Below, one piece after another: positions 33,654 to 43,520 of a DNA stretch of 64,000 bases (positions are counted from its first letter, which is position 1; each line of letters starts with the position of its first letter). The position numbers and the translations under genes are program-made. The stretch lies in NCBI GenBank assembly GCA_018057925.1, contig JAGPCT010000001.1:159469-223468 (forward strand). Reading direction: 5' to 3'. The notes below the pieces were generated by a model. That model saw only the letters and a list, made by a program, of their open reading frames with translations. It had not been told where the DNA came from and ran no database searches. The DNA is from Saprospiraceae bacterium (GTDB taxonomy: Bacteria; Bacteroidota; Bacteroidia; Chitinophagales; Saprospiraceae).

Positions 33654-34679
33654 TTATCTACTTTCCAATATTTTCTTCACTACTGAAATCCCCTGATATA
33701 TAAAGGATGTGTAAATTTGTACTAAATCAGCACCGGCATCCAGCATCTTTCTATAATCATCATGATTGGATATACCTCCCACCCCTATTATCGTCATAGA
33801 GGAAGGTAATCCGGTATGTAGGTATTTCACCATATCAAGTGACTTTTCACGCAGCGGCACTCCACTTAATCCGCCTCCACCTATTTCTTCCAATTCCATT
33901 TGTGTTGATCTCAAGCCATTTCTTTCAATGGTCGTATTGGTGGCGATAACACCTGTTAGACCGCATTCCTGTGTCACTAATATTATATCGTCTAAAACTT
34001 GTTTTGAGTTATCTGGAGACACTTTCAGAAGCAATGGTTTAGGCGTTTTCAATCCTTGATTAAAGTTCTGAACTTCAGATAATATTTTTATCAGAGGTTC
34101 TTTTTCCTGTAAGGCTCGAAGCCCCGGAGTATTCGGTGAACTAAGATTAATGGTAAAGTAATCAACCAAAGAATGCAGGTATTTGAGGCAATACACATAA
34201 TCCATCCACGCACTACTATTGGGGGTATCCTTATTCTTACCAATATTGCCGCCAATAACAGGTCGCCGATCCGGATGAATCTGACGGATGTTTTCAGCAA
34301 GGTTATGGACTCCTTTATTGTTGAATCCCATTCTATTGATCAAAGCTTGGTCTTCTTTTAGCCGAAAGAGTCTAGGCTTTGGATTTCCCGGTTGTGGCCT
34401 CGGAGTAATGGTACCAACTTCAATATATCCAAATCCAAGTAATTTTAGAACCTCAATATATTCACCGTCTTTATCAAATCCGGCGGCCAATCCTACTTTG
34501 TTGTCAAAAGTAATATCCATTACTTTGGTAGGTTTTTCGACCGTATGCCCAGCTAAAGTTTTTAGAAGAAAGCTGCCAAAAGGCATATTGAGGCAACATT
34601 TTGCGGACTTCATAGCAAAAGAATGAGCCCTTTCAGGTTGCATTGTAAAGAGAAAAGGCTTTAGAATTGAATTATACAT
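33654..34679 (-). CDS. pyrD: Quinone-dependent dihydroorotate dehydrogenase
   Basis: PyrD oxidises dihydroorotate to orotate with FMN and membrane quinone in pyrimidine synthesis. The start at 34679 (MYNSILKPFLF, 341 aa) overlaps the ogt stop by 8 bp; an ATG ten codons earlier would overlap by 38 bp and adds a non-family sequence. The N-terminal helix LFTMQPERAHSFAMKS is the class 2 quinone-binding extension. GLAAGFDKDGEY, MGFNNKGVHNL, the active-site Ser region INLSSPNTPGLR, and GVIATNTTIER with GGGLSG follow. The catalytic base in class 2 is Ser, consistent with this pattern. Confidence 0.95.
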   Translation of the reverse strand: MYNSILKPFLFTMQPERAHSFAMKSAKCCLNMPFGSFLLKTLAGHTVEKPTKVMDITFDNKVGLAAGFDKDGEYIEVLKLLGFGYIEVGTITPRPQPGNPKPRLFRLKEDQALINRMGFNNKGVHNLAENIRQIHPDRRPVIGGNIGKNKDTPNSSAWMDYVYCLKYLHSLVDYFTINLSSPNTPGLRALQEKEPLIKILSEVQNFNQGLKTPKPLLLKVSPDNSKQVLDDIILVTQECGLTGVIATNTTIERNGLRSTQMELEEIGGGGLSGVPLREKSLDMVKYLHTGLPSSMTIIGVGGISNHDDYRKMLDAGADLVQIYTSFIYQGISVVKKILESR

Positions 34680-35151
34680 CCGGCAAAAATAAGGAATCTC
34701 CCTTTTCAAATGCCAATAACCATATTTTTCTTTTTATCCCTCCTGAATATCCGTGCAACTTACCGTCAGAGCCAACAACTCTATGACAAGGAACAATAAT
34801 TGAAACCGGATTGGCTCCTGTTGCAGTCCCAACAGCTCTAGCAGATGATCCGGGAATAGATAATGCTATTTCATTATACGTAATAGTCTCTCCGTAACTT
34901 ACTTTACTAATCTCTTGCCAAACCTTTATTTGAAAATCGGTTCCGGTCAAATCTAATTCTATTGGAGGTAAAGTCTGGTTAGAAAAGAAAGCATCTAACC
35001 ATTCCATAGCTTGAATTGTAAATACATTTGGGATAGCTACTTTGTCCTCTATATCGCCTTCCCAAAAGTCACAAAATGAAACTCCCTTATCGGTTGCTTT
35101 GATGCGTATCTTACCGATAGGGGAATCAAATATATCGCTGAATTCAGCCAT
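34672..35151 (-). CDS. ogt: Methylated-DNA-protein cysteine methyltransferase
   Basis: The 159-aa protein removes O6-alkyl groups from guanine by irreversible transfer to its own Cys. The active site IIVPCHRVVGSDGKLHGYSGG (here split: IVPCHRVVG and HGYSGG) is intact. The helix-turn-helix Arg finger SSARAVGTATGANP precedes it. The N-terminal domain (about 1-75) is the short Ogt type with no Ada regulatory domain. It lies 7 bp after ftsH and overlaps pyrD, so DNA repair is cotranscribed with unrelated housekeeping genes. Confidence 0.94.
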   Translation of the reverse strand: MAEFSDIFDSPIGKIRIKATDKGVSFCDFWEGDIEDKVAIPNVFTIQAMEWLDAFFSNQTLPPIELDLTGTDFQIKVWQEISKVSYGETITYNEIALSIPGSSARAVGTATGANPVSIIVPCHRVVGSDGKLHGYSGGIKRKIWLLAFEKGDSLFLPDV

Positions 35152-35158
35152 TCAACAA

Positions 35159-37156
35159 CTAAACGGTTGCTGGCATTGATGACCCTTCATCATTGATCGG
35201 AGCAGCATCTTTGCGCAACTCAGGGTGCAACAATTCAGCTTCATCCTTATATGGTCGTGGCCCCAAGAGTCTCTCTACATCAGCCTTCTGAAGGACTTCT
35301 TTTGTCAACAACTTTTGGGCAAGCAATTCTAATTCTTTTCTTTTGCCGGATAACAATTCCACACATCGTTGATATTGTTGATCCAACAACCTTCGGACTT
35401 CTTCATCAATCATAGAGGAAGTCTGCTCTGAGAATGGCTTTTGGAAAGAGTCGCTACTCATCTGATAGAAAGAAACATTTCCCACATTTTTATTCATACC
35501 ATAGACTGTAACCATGCTATATGCCAATTTTGTCACTTGATCCAGATCATTTTGTGCTCCGGTAGAAATTTTACCAAAGACAATTTCTTCCGCTGCTCTT
35601 CCACCAAAAGTCATACAGATTCTATCTAACAATTGTTCAGTCCTGGTAATATATTCCTCCTTCGGTAGATATTGAGCATACCCCAAAGTACCTATACCAC
35701 GCGGTACGATGGTAACTTTAACCAATGGTGATGCATGTTCAAGATACCATCCGCATACAGCATGTCCGGCCTCATGGTATGAAATAATTTCTTTTTCCCG
35801 AGGTGAAATCAGGCTATTTTTCTTCTCTAATCCACCTATAACGCGATCTAAAGCATAGTTGAAGTCTGACATGTCCACCGAAGTCTTATTGCGTCTTGCG
35901 GCAATTAAGGCGGCTTCATTACACACATTGGCTATATCTGCTCCTGCAAAGCCGGGCGTCATCTCAGCTAAAGCAACACTGGACACGTCTTCATTCAATT
36001 TGATACTACGAAGGTGAACATTGAATATTTGTACCCGACCATTCATATCAGGTCGATCTATGCCGATCTGTCGGTCAAATCGTCCGGGACGAAGTAAAGC
36101 ATTATCCAATACATCTGCCCTATTCGTTGCTGCCATCAGGATCACGCCTTTATCTGTGCTAAATCCATCCATCTCAACCAAAAGCTGATTGAGTGTATTC
36201 TCCCTTTCATCATTGCCTCCTTGAAAATTATTCTTTCCACGAGACCTTCCGATAGCGTCTATTTCATCAATAAAGATGATACAAGGTGCTTTCTCTCTTG
36301 CTTGTTTAAATAAGTCTCTAACACGACTTGCTCCTACCCCGACAAACATTTCGACGAAATCACTTCCCGACATTGAAAAAAATGGCACATTGGCTTCACC
36401 GGCAACGGCTTTGGCCAATAATGTCTTTCCCGTTCCCGGTGGACCAACAAGCAACACACCTTTAGGAATCTTTCCTCCCAGAGAAGTATATTTCTTTGGA
36501 TTCTTGAGAAAGTCCACAATCTCCATTATTTCTTCTTTAGCCTCATCTAATCCGGCTACATCAGCAAAGGTCAAATTTACCTTAGAGTCTTTTTCAAATA
36601 ATTGCGCTTTTGATTTACCTATGTTGAATATCTGTGAACCAGGCCCACCAGCGCCTCCACTTACCCGACGCATCAGAAAGAAATACAAGGCAATGAAAAT
36701 GATGGGCATCAACAAGTATCCTAAAATAGTTCCAATAACATTAGTCTTTCGTTCAAACGTCAATTCTACACGCTTATCCGCTGCCAAGCCATCGTTGATT
36801 TTATCAAATTTATTCTGAAAATTGTCCAAAGAACCAATTTCCATCGTAAAATTGGGCTGGGCATCAGAGAAAGTCGTCTTTGTGGCTTCCGGATATTTCG
36901 ATAGACTTTCCTTTTTAATAAACACTTCTGCCACAGTCTCATTTACCACATTGATTTTTTGTACATCACCAGCTTCAGTATATGTTTTCAACTGATCAAA
37001 GCTAATTTTAGAATTAGAACCGGCAGGGAAAAGTAGTAGCTGACCCAATATCAATAACATGATGACTGCGCCATATATCCAATAAGAATTAATTTTTACA
37101 TTTTTCTTATTCTTATTGTTATTCTCCGGATTAATATTCGGATTGTTGTCTTCCAT
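35159..37156 (-). CDS. ftsH: ATP-dependent zinc metalloprotease FtsH
   Basis: FtsH is a membrane AAA+ protease that degrades misfolded membrane and regulatory proteins as a hexamer. The 665-aa protein has two membrane helices (about 22-44 and 138-160) around a periplasmic domain. Walker [19 protein letters not shown] (about residues 235-252), Walker [13 protein letters not shown], the arginine finger [11 protein letters not shown] and the zinc site [12 protein letters not shown] (HEAGH) are present. A downstream Asp ligand is in [13 protein letters not shown]. All catalytic residues are kept. It is 30 bp after rsfS and 7 bp before ogt. Confidence 0.98.
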   Translation of the reverse strand: MEDNNPNINPENNNKNKKNVKINSYWIYGAVIMLLILGQLLLFPAGSNSKISFDQLKTYTEAGDVQKINVVNETVAEVFIKKESLSKYPEATKTTFSDAQPNFTMEIGSLDNFQNKFDKINDGLAADKRVELTFERKTNVIGTILGYLLMPIIFIALYFFLMRRVSGGAGGPGSQIFNIGKSKAQLFEKDSKVNLTFADVAGLDEAKEEIMEIVDFLKNPKKYTSLGGKIPKGVLLVGPPGTGKTLLAKAVAGEANVPFFSMSGSDFVEMFVGVGASRVRDLFKQAREKAPCIIFIDEIDAIGRSRGKNNFQGGNDERENTLNQLLVEMDGFSTDKGVILMAATNRADVLDNALLRPGRFDRQIGIDRPDMNGRVQIFNVHLRSIKLNEDVSSVALAEMTPGFAGADIANVCNEAALIAARRNKTSVDMSDFNYALDRVIGGLEKKNSLISPREKEIISYHEAGHAVCGWYLEHASPLVKVTIVPRGIGTLGYAQYLPKEEYITRTEQLLDRICMTFGGRAAEEIVFGKISTGAQNDLDQVTKLAYSMVTVYGMNKNVGNVSFYQMSSDSFQKPFSEQTSSMIDEEVRRLLDQQYQRCVELLSGKRKELELLAQKLLTKEVLQKADVERLLGPRPYKDEAELLHPELRKDAAPINDEGSSMPATV

Positions 37157-37186
37157 TAAATTTTATATTGTCTTTTTATTAAATAG

Positions 37187-37570
37187 TTAAAGGCTATCAA
37201 ATGTTGTGAAATCTCCATCTGACCACAAACCTTCTAAATCGTAAAATGCCCTTGTCTCAGGATAAAAGATATGTACAATGATAGACATATAATCAATTAA
37301 ATTCCATTTTGCTGCCGGCCCACCTTCCATATGCCCCGGTTTTAATCCCAATTCAGCATAAACACGTTTATGTATATTATTCGTTATAGCATTTATTTTA
37401 ACGGAAGATTCCGCATCACAAATTACAAAATATTGTGATGGAGCATCTTTCACCTTTCTTAAATCAATTTTGATAATATTTTCTCCTTTAATATCCCTAA
37501 TTGCGTCAATGATTAAATCGGCCAATACACCATCTTCGATGTCAACATTCAATCCTTTGGTTGCTTCCAA
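37187..37570 (-). CDS. rsfS: Ribosomal silencing factor RsfS
   Basis: RsfS binds ribosomal protein L14 and blocks subunit joining in starvation. The 127-aa protein has the pattern DLIIDAIRDIKGENIIKIDLRKVKDAPSQYFVICDAESS (read in parts: IIDAIRDIKGENI, PSQYFVICDAES). The family tail is MIDYMSIIVHIFYPETRAFYDLEGLWSD in two parts. The start is TTG at 37570: a stop lies two codons upstream and no ATG is available before the conserved domain. It is 22 bp from the divergent birA gene and heads the ftsH operon. Confidence 0.9.
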   Translation of the reverse strand: MEATKGLNVDIEDGVLADLIIDAIRDIKGENIIKIDLRKVKDAPSQYFVICDAESSVKINAITNNIHKRVYAELGLKPGHMEGGPAAKWNLIDYMSIIVHIFYPETRAFYDLEGLWSDGDFTTFDSL

Positions 37571-37592
37571 ATTTTATTTTTTTAATTTATAA

Positions 37593-38399
37593 ATGCTAAT
37601 ATTGCACAAAATAACAAATTGTATCTTTGTGAGTATCTATCCAAACACACTTTTTGTAGGAAAAGTTCTTAGAATCTTACCCCAAGTCGATTCCACACAA
37701 ACTTTTCTCATGAATCTCTATGCAAATTCCAGTCCGATTGAAGGAAGCGTTATTTTGTCATACAATCAAGAAAATGGATATGGTCAGCGTAACTCCTCAT
37801 GGGAAAGCATGGAAGGTCAAAACATAGCACTTAGTTGCCTTTTTTTACCTGCCTTTTTGGCAGCCCAAAAACATTTCTACCTATCTATGGCAGTCGCTTT
37901 GGCGGTAAAAACGACTGTCAGAAACCTTACCGGCAAATCAACTTCCATCAAATGGCCCAACGACATCATGGTCAATCACTCCAAAATCGCCGGCATACTC
38001 ATTGAAACACAATTAAGGCAAAACAATATCCAAAGAGCTTACTCGGGCATTGGCCTTAATGTCAATCAAAAATCATTTGGTTCGCTCCAATGGAAAGCTA
38101 CTTCGCTTGAACTATGCACCAACCATCACTTTGATTTAGACAATGTCTCCCAAATTCTAATGGAGTGGCTTGAAAAATACTATCTTCTCCTGAAAGCCGG
38201 AAAATACGATTTAATTTTAAATGAATATAATAATGCCCTATACAAACGAAACCAACGAATAAGCCTACAACACATCAATGGAGATATATCTGAAAGCATT
38301 TTGAAGGGTGTCAGCCCTGATGGCAAAGTCCAAATTTTACATAATAAGGTGGAAGAAGAATATATTCACGGAATGGTACGAATTTTATACGATAGATAA
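37593..38399 (+). CDS. birA: Biotin-[acetyl-CoA-carboxylase] ligase
   Basis: BirA makes biotinyl-AMP and attaches biotin to carrier proteins; a biotin carrier gene is in this window at 52307. The 268-aa protein keeps the substrate motif QVDSTQTF, the nucleotide loop GYGQRNSSWES (a relaxed form of GRGRRGR) and KWPNDIMVNHSKIAGILIE, and it lacks the N-terminal DNA-binding domain of the repressor type. The start is uncertain. ATG 37593 is used, but a perfect -7 box (TATCTTTG, 37622-37629) lies inside the first codons. A GTG at 37629 would overlap it, and the next ATG (37710) would remove the conserved DST motif. Confidence 0.88.
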   Translation: MLILHKITNCIFVSIYPNTLFVGKVLRILPQVDSTQTFLMNLYANSSPIEGSVILSYNQENGYGQRNSSWESMEGQNIALSCLFLPAFLAAQKHFYLSMAVALAVKTTVRNLTGKSTSIKWPNDIMVNHSKIAGILIETQLRQNNIQRAYSGIGLNVNQKSFGSLQWKATSLELCTNHHFDLDNVSQILMEWLEKYYLLLKAGKYDLILNEYNNALYKRNQRISLQHINGDISESILKGVSPDGKVQILHNKVEEEYIHGMVRILYDR

Positions 38400-38453
38400 A
38401 CCTAAGGCAAATCCCGATTCAGCATTTTCTGATGTTGAATCTATCACTCATTC

Positions 38454-38592
38454 TAATACCGATTGGATATTCGTAATAGTCCAATTACATTGGCCTAAAC
38501 GACTATCTCATCGGCATTTTGATTTTAGAAAATCCCGTTTTTCGGGAATACCAAAATATGTTGGACTAATTTATAAATCACTTTGGTATAAT
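38454..38592. repeat. Family B element (MITE-like), copy 2
   Basis: This copy begins TAATACCGATTGGATATTCG and ends TTTGGTATAAT, closely matching the copy at 29099 but lacking its internal CCCGAAGCGTCGGGA hairpin. It fills the gap between the convergent birA and RsmF-like genes. The following 100 bases contain a short degenerate match to family A (CGATTCGTACATTGGGAT). Confidence 0.8.
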
Positions 38593-38700
38593 TTATTACA
38601 ATATCCAAATCATTGTAGCGATTCGTACATTGGGATCGCCCTATAATAAGCACGCTTCGGCTATGGAAAGTCTCGATTGCTGAATGCAGAACTATCCAAC

Positions 38701-40047
38701 CTATTTCAATATTCTCATATTATTTGGGAAATAGTTATTAATTCTCTGATCCAAGACTTTGATAAATCCAAGTGCATTCCCATTACAAGTCACAATATAC
38801 CAACCTTTAGTGGATACATTTAATTCAAAATTAGCCTCTTTTTTTAAATATTTTAATGCCTGCTCCTCCGTAAGCTCCACTTGAGGATATTCAGCTTTGA
38901 ATGTATGGAGCATAGCCAGTGCATGATCCGGAATAAATTCCTTTCCTTTGACGCTTCCCAAAGTAAATAAAGGCTTCAACGCTATAACCGAAGAATATAA
39001 ACCTTCCGGATCAGGATTCAAATATATCGTAGAATCTGTATCCATTAAAAGCCTGTGATGATAATGTTGCAACCAAGTCGGCAACTTGGAGACCATATCC
39101 TTGGTTAATCTTTTAAATTGTTCATTCAGCTTAAATTTTGAAACTTTATTTTCCCGAAATTCCTTATCTGTTCGCTGTAAAAGTGCAAAAAACAGCCCTT
39201 CTCCCCTAACCTTGTGCGGATAGCATTGATATCCTATAGCTTTACCCTTCTCGATTTTCTCTACTCCCCAGTCAGAATCAAGAGTTACACCTAAAGAGGT
39301 ATAATAACCTTGTTCTATCAAAGTATTAACTTGTTGAATGTTCTCATTTGGATTATACGTGCATGTGCTGTATATCAAGTACCCGCCTACTTTATTCAAA
39401 GAGGGAACATGTGAAAGTATTTCATTTTGCCGCATCTCACATGTAATTAAATTTTTCACCGACCAATGTCCTATGCTATCTACATCTTTTCGAAACATGC
39501 CCTCACCACTACAAGGGGCATCCACAAGCAACAAGTCCGACTTAACGCCCGAACTTGCTAAATTTTCAACTGAATACATTGTTGCAACAGCATTGCCATA
39601 TCCCCATTTTATAAGATTTTGCTTCAAACTACCAAGACGTGTAGCTACCACTTCATTGGCAATTAGCAGAACATCCTCCTTTAGCTTTGATAACATGTGA
39701 GTTGACTTTCCACCCGGTGCAGCACACAAGTCAATAACCAGTTTCCAATTACTTTTATCCAATTGCTCCAACACATTACCTATCAACATACTTGACGCCT
39801 CTTGAACATAATATGAACCGGAATGAAAATCAGGATCATGCGTAAAATACGGGCGTGATGGAAGATAATACCCGTCTTTTTCCCATGGGATACTTGTGCC
39901 CCCCTTCGGAATTTGAATATTTCTCATCTTATTCAACCTAATAGAAATCGGAGGCGGAAGCGCTAATGCTTGTTGAAAAGCATCATACTGAACGCCCAAA
40001 GCATCCTGCATCCGCATAGAAAAAGCTTCAGGCAAATCCAAACTCAT
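38701..40047 (-). CDS. RsmF-like 16S rRNA (cytosine-C5) methyltransferase
   Basis: The 448-aa NOL1/NOP2/Sun-family protein modifies rRNA cytosines. The SAM site is LCAAPGGKSTHMLSKL (about residues 116-131). The catalytic pair of cysteines lies in DAPCSGEGMFRKD and STCTYNPNENIQQV. The C-terminal part (about 300-448) resembles the RsmF/YebU PUA-like extension, so I favour RsmF over RsmB, but target position cannot be verified. It is the last gene of a long minus-strand series, 95 bp after the TrmH-like gene. Confidence 0.9.
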   Translation of the reverse strand: MSLDLPEAFSMRMQDALGVQYDAFQQALALPPPISIRLNKMRNIQIPKGGTSIPWEKDGYYLPSRPYFTHDPDFHSGSYYVQEASSMLIGNVLEQLDKSNWKLVIDLCAAPGGKSTHMLSKLKEDVLLIANEVVATRLGSLKQNLIKWGYGNAVATMYSVENLASSGVKSDLLLVDAPCSGEGMFRKDVDSIGHWSVKNLITCEMRQNEILSHVPSLNKVGGYLIYSTCTYNPNENIQQVNTLIEQGYYTSLGVTLDSDWGVEKIEKGKAIGYQCYPHKVRGEGLFFALLQRTDKEFRENKVSKFKLNEQFKRLTKDMVSKLPTWLQHYHHRLLMDTDSTIYLNPDPEGLYSSVIALKPLFTLGSVKGKEFIPDHALAMLHTFKAEYPQVELTEEQALKYLKKEANFELNVSTKGWYIVTCNGNALGFIKVLDQRINNYFPNNMRILK

Positions 40048-40142
40048 ACTTACTTTTATTTATAAAGACTACTTCTTCTCGTGTATGGAGCAACAATAAT
40101 ACGTTGAGCTTACCGAATAATATCATATTTTATTTAAACCAA

Positions 40143-40799
40143 TTAACTTTCTATTCCATCAAGAGAATCCAATCTATACTTCTTCGAATTGTGCGTCCTG
40201 TCATCATCTTTGCTATATAAATACTCAAGCAACCTTGTACTTTCTTTGAGTGATAAATCCGGATTGACATCGTATTTGCCGGCCTTGAATCTCTGCCGAA
40301 ATGCTTCATACAGGATAATCGCCGTAGCAGTGGAAACATTTAAGCTTTCAGCCATTCCTACTTGAGGAATTTTAATGAGAGCATCACAATGATTTAAAGC
40401 CTCATGAGACAACCCCTCCTTCTCATTACCCATCATTAGAGCAACAGAACCGGTATAATCCGTTTCCAAATAACTTTTTGACGATGTCCCTATAGCTGCT
40501 CCCAGAATCAGTGCAAAATCTTTTCTAACTTCCTGAATACAAATATCAAGGTCATGAAAATACAATACATCGACCCATTTACGCGTCCCCATAGAACTTC
40601 GTTTCCCGAGGGTAAGCCTTTTATATTTTTTATCGCAGGTATCATTGATGACAAAGATCTTCCGTATTCCTACTGAATCGCATGTTCTGAGTATAGCACC
40701 AATATTCAAAGGATCGTGGACATTCTCCAAGACCACCGTCAAGGAGAGCTGTGATTTTTGAGCTACTTCTTCAAACTTCTGCTTTCTACGTTCATTCAT
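40143..40799 (-). CDS. TrmH-family (SpoU) RNA 2'-O-methyltransferase
   Basis: The ATG at 40799 overlaps the aldehyde dehydrogenase stop by 8 bp (ATGAATGA) and gives 218 aa. A start 16 codons earlier is in frame but lies within the upstream gene. Motifs 1-3 of the SPOUT knot are present: ENVHDPLNIGAILRTCDSVG, MMGNEKEGLSHEAL and IPQVGMAESLNVSTATAIIL. The length and C-terminus resemble tRNA Gm18 TrmH more than the longer rRNA enzymes. Its RNA target is inferred. Confidence 0.88.
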   Translation of the reverse strand: MNERRKQKFEEVAQKSQLSLTVVLENVHDPLNIGAILRTCDSVGIRKIFVINDTCDKKYKRLTLGKRSSMGTRKWVDVLYFHDLDICIQEVRKDFALILGAAIGTSSKSYLETDYTGSVALMMGNEKEGLSHEALNHCDALIKIPQVGMAESLNVSTATAIILYEAFRQRFKAGKYDVNPDLSLKESTRLLEYLYSKDDDRTHNSKKYRLDSLDGIES

Positions 40800-42177
40800 T
40801 GTCGGCGATGATGGTTTTGATATTGAGAAATTCAAGAAAGCCTTCACTGCTCATCTCCCTACCAAATCCCGATTTTTTAACACCACCGAATGGCAACCGG
40901 GGATCACTGCTCATCATCTGATTGACAGCTACCGACCCGACCTCAATTTTTTCGGCCAACTTTATCCCATAAGAATTATCCTGTGTCCATATACTCGCCC
41001 CAAGACCGTATCTACTGGCATTGACACGTTTAAGCATATCTTCTTCATCCACAAATGGAAATAGTGCTGCCACCGGACCAAAAGTCTCTTCTTGAGCCAA
41101 CGGACTATTTTCGTGTATTGAAACTAACACCTCAGGGTGGTAAATTGAAGGATTATCTCTATCTATTCCTCCTTCTACCAATTTAGTTGCGCCCATTTCA
41201 ACTGTTTTTTCAACTTGTATAGCTAGTGTTTGCGCCAAATCAGCACGTGCAAGTCCACTAAGACTGTTAGTCAAATCCATCGGGTCGCCTATTCTTGATT
41301 GTACAATCAAATCAGAATATGCTTCGCACCAATCATTGAAAATATCAGAATGGATAAAAAATCTTTTGGCCGCTATACAGGTTTGACCATTATTATTCAA
41401 TCTTGCCTTGACAGCCGTCTGTACTGACAAGTTGAAATCGGCATCTTTTAATACGATGTAAACATCGCTGCCACCGAGCTCCATTACAGTTTTTTTGATA
41501 TTCACCCCCGCCATTTGTCCTATCGCAACACCTGCTCTTTCACTACCTGTCAAGGAGGTGCCTATAATATGGTCATTTGAAAGATAGAGTGACGCATCTT
41601 CATGGGATACATAGGTATTGATCAAAACACCTTCCATACCTGTAGCATACTGTATGGCATCTTCAATCAAACTTGCTGTGATTCCAACATTCTGTGCATG
41701 CTTCAACAATACAACATTTCCGCCACTGATAACCGGTACTGCAAAGCGTATGGCTTGCCACACGGGAAAGTTCCAAGGCATCACCCCAAGTACTGCACCT
41801 TGCGGTTGTACTTTTACAATGCCAGACCGATTGCCATCCATAGGAATAATACGGTCAGCAGACAACCGTTCTAATTGTTGGTAATAATAGTCGCATAGTC
41901 TGGCTGACTTTAAAATCTCAGCTTTGCTTTGGCCGAGTGGCTTTCCCATTTCACTGGTGATGATAACAGCCCAATCATCGACTTTCATACGAAGGTAGGC
42001 CGCTAAGGTAGAAAGGAATTTCTTCCGTTGCTCAATATCCGTATCACGCCAATTTAGGTATGCTTTTCGAGACAGTTGTATGGATTCATGGATCCTTTGG
42101 TGACTCCAGTTGGAAAACTCTTGAATAAGTTGACCGGTAAATGGGTTTTTTGAAACATATTTATTGAACTGGGACAA
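40792..42177 (-). CDS. NAD(P)-dependent aldehyde dehydrogenase (succinate-semialdehyde type)
   Basis: The catalytic Cys is in NNGQTCIAAKRFF, the general base in VMELGGSDVYIV, and NAD(P)-binding motifs VMPWNFPVWQ and GTSLTGSERAG are kept. The C-terminal PFGGVKKSGFGREMS is typical. The pattern without the Ser/Arg substrate loop of GabD makes succinate semialdehyde likely but not certain. The start is a TTG at 42177, placed 5 nt after a strong Shine-Dalgarno AGGAGG (on the minus strand TTGAAGGAGGTCGTTTTG). An in-frame TTG five codons earlier would be further inside the previous gene. Confidence 0.88.
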   Translation of the reverse strand: MSQFNKYVSKNPFTGQLIQEFSNWSHQRIHESIQLSRKAYLNWRDTDIEQRKKFLSTLAAYLRMKVDDWAVIITSEMGKPLGQSKAEILKSARLCDYYYQQLERLSADRIIPMDGNRSGIVKVQPQGAVLGVMPWNFPVWQAIRFAVPVISGGNVVLLKHAQNVGITASLIEDAIQYATGMEGVLINTYVSHEDASLYLSNDHIIGTSLTGSERAGVAIGQMAGVNIKKTVMELGGSDVYIVLKDADFNLSVQTAVKARLNNNGQTCIAAKRFFIHSDIFNDWCEAYSDLIVQSRIGDPMDLTNSLSGLARADLAQTLAIQVEKTVEMGATKLVEGGIDRDNPSIYHPEVLVSIHENSPLAQEETFGPVAALFPFVDEEDMLKRVNASRYGLGASIWTQDNSYGIKLAEKIEVGSVAVNQMMSSDPRLPFGGVKKSGFGREMSSEGFLEFLNIKTIIADNE

Positions 42178-43483
42178 AACGACCTCCTTCAAATTTTTGA
42201 ATGGTTAAATATACATTTTGAAAATAGGATAGCTTGGAATTACCTTCTATATCCGACTTCATAGAAGGCATGATTTTATAGTAAGACAAATACTGGCCTG
42301 ACAAATCCAATGCGGGATTCAGACTTTCTCCTTCAAAGTTTACCAAACCTGCTTTCTTTATCATTTGAAAAACATCAAAACCATAATAAGATTCAGCTGT
42401 CGGCCAAGTTCCATTTTTGTCAAAATAATGCTTATTAAATATTTCTGTTGTTATCAATCCGGTAGAAACATTATTAAAATAGGGAATTATCAAGTTAACC
42501 TTTTCATACACCGAAAAATCAACCTGATCCCAGGACATCCATTGCGGCATTCCGGTTACAAAAACATTTTTATCCTTTTTAGCTTCAATGATTTGCTTCA
42601 AAGCACTGAAAACAAAGCTTTTATTATCCCAATTGGGGATATTGACAACAACCGAAGAGTTAGCATCAAATATTACTTTCCAATCTATTATATCGCTGCC
42701 ATACATGACTTTATAAGGAGTATGTTGAAGTGTGTACATTGATTCAAATGCAGATGATGTTACTACATCTTTAGAATCTCTACTTTCGAGTAAAATGATA
42801 GCCAAAGCTGGTCTGATATTGTGACTAATATAATCACTAATTGCATTACAATATGCTGTAAGCGACGGTTTTAGTTGGATATAGAGCGGATTATCCTGAA
42901 CAATATCTTCTGATGTGTTCCACAATGAAATAAATGGGATTTTCTTTGACAGCGCAATCGTTGAAAGTGCTTTAATTTGGCTGGTCTGATAGCCACCTAT
43001 AAGTAAATTTGCTTTCTTAATGGGCTCAAATTGTTCCAGTTCCAACTCAGTATTCTGATTCCCTATATTTACAACATCTATTTTTATCTTATTGAGTCCG
43101 TCTGAATTTGATATTTGATTGGCTATCAGTAATCCATTGACGAATTCTGCAAAACGATTGACCCCATAACTTCCATCCAATGGTAATGCAACTACGACTT
43201 TGAAGGGCTGATGGCGTATTGGTTTAATTTTATCGGAATTTGGAATCTTAGTCTGTGGGGATATAACAACCGGTAATGTGTCTCTTTTTTGTTCGGCATG
43301 TTTGGATTCACCAACTTTTGTCTCAGAAGGCGAATCAGGAAGCCTTTCAACCAATATTTCTTCCTTTTTCTCCGGTATTGGTACCTTATTTTCCATTGGT
43401 TCATTTTTCACCACTTTTTGTTGAAAAAAGCATGAACTAAAAAAGAAAAAACTAATAACAATACATATATAATATCTTAACAT
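42161..43483 (-). CDS. Type 1 periplasmic-binding-fold lipoprotein (LivJ/LpoA-like)
   Basis: The 440-aa protein is a lipoprotein (MLRYYICIVISFFFFSSC, Cys about 18). A low-complexity linker rich in P, E and K (about 20-80) follows, and then a Leu/Ile/Val-binding-type fold. VVVALPLDGSYGVNRFAEFV begins the fold, with LLIGGYQTSQIKALSTIAL and ISLWNTSEDIVQ later. No ABC permease is adjacent, so it is more likely an envelope sensor or LpoA-like than an uptake protein. It overlaps the aldehyde dehydrogenase by 17 bp and lies 37 bp after guaA. Confidence 0.7.
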   Translation of the reverse strand: MLRYYICIVISFFFFSSCFFQQKVVKNEPMENKVPIPEKKEEILVERLPDSPSETKVGESKHAEQKRDTLPVVISPQTKIPNSDKIKPIRHQPFKVVVALPLDGSYGVNRFAEFVNGLLIANQISNSDGLNKIKIDVVNIGNQNTELELEQFEPIKKANLLIGGYQTSQIKALSTIALSKKIPFISLWNTSEDIVQDNPLYIQLKPSLTAYCNAISDYISHNIRPALAIILLESRDSKDVVTSSAFESMYTLQHTPYKVMYGSDIIDWKVIFDANSSVVVNIPNWDNKSFVFSALKQIIEAKKDKNVFVTGMPQWMSWDQVDFSVYEKVNLIIPYFNNVSTGLITTEIFNKHYFDKNGTWPTAESYYGFDVFQMIKKAGLVNFEGESLNPALDLSGQYLSYYKIMPSMKSDIEGNSKLSYFQNVYLTIQKFEGGRFVPVQ

Positions 43484-43520
43484 GTGTCGGTAATGTGGAA
43501 ATTTTATTTAATTACAACAC

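Noticed and set aside
36276..36818. 180-codon open frame antisense to ftsH
   Set aside because: It is a shadow of the conserved AAA domain; no promoter or family match.
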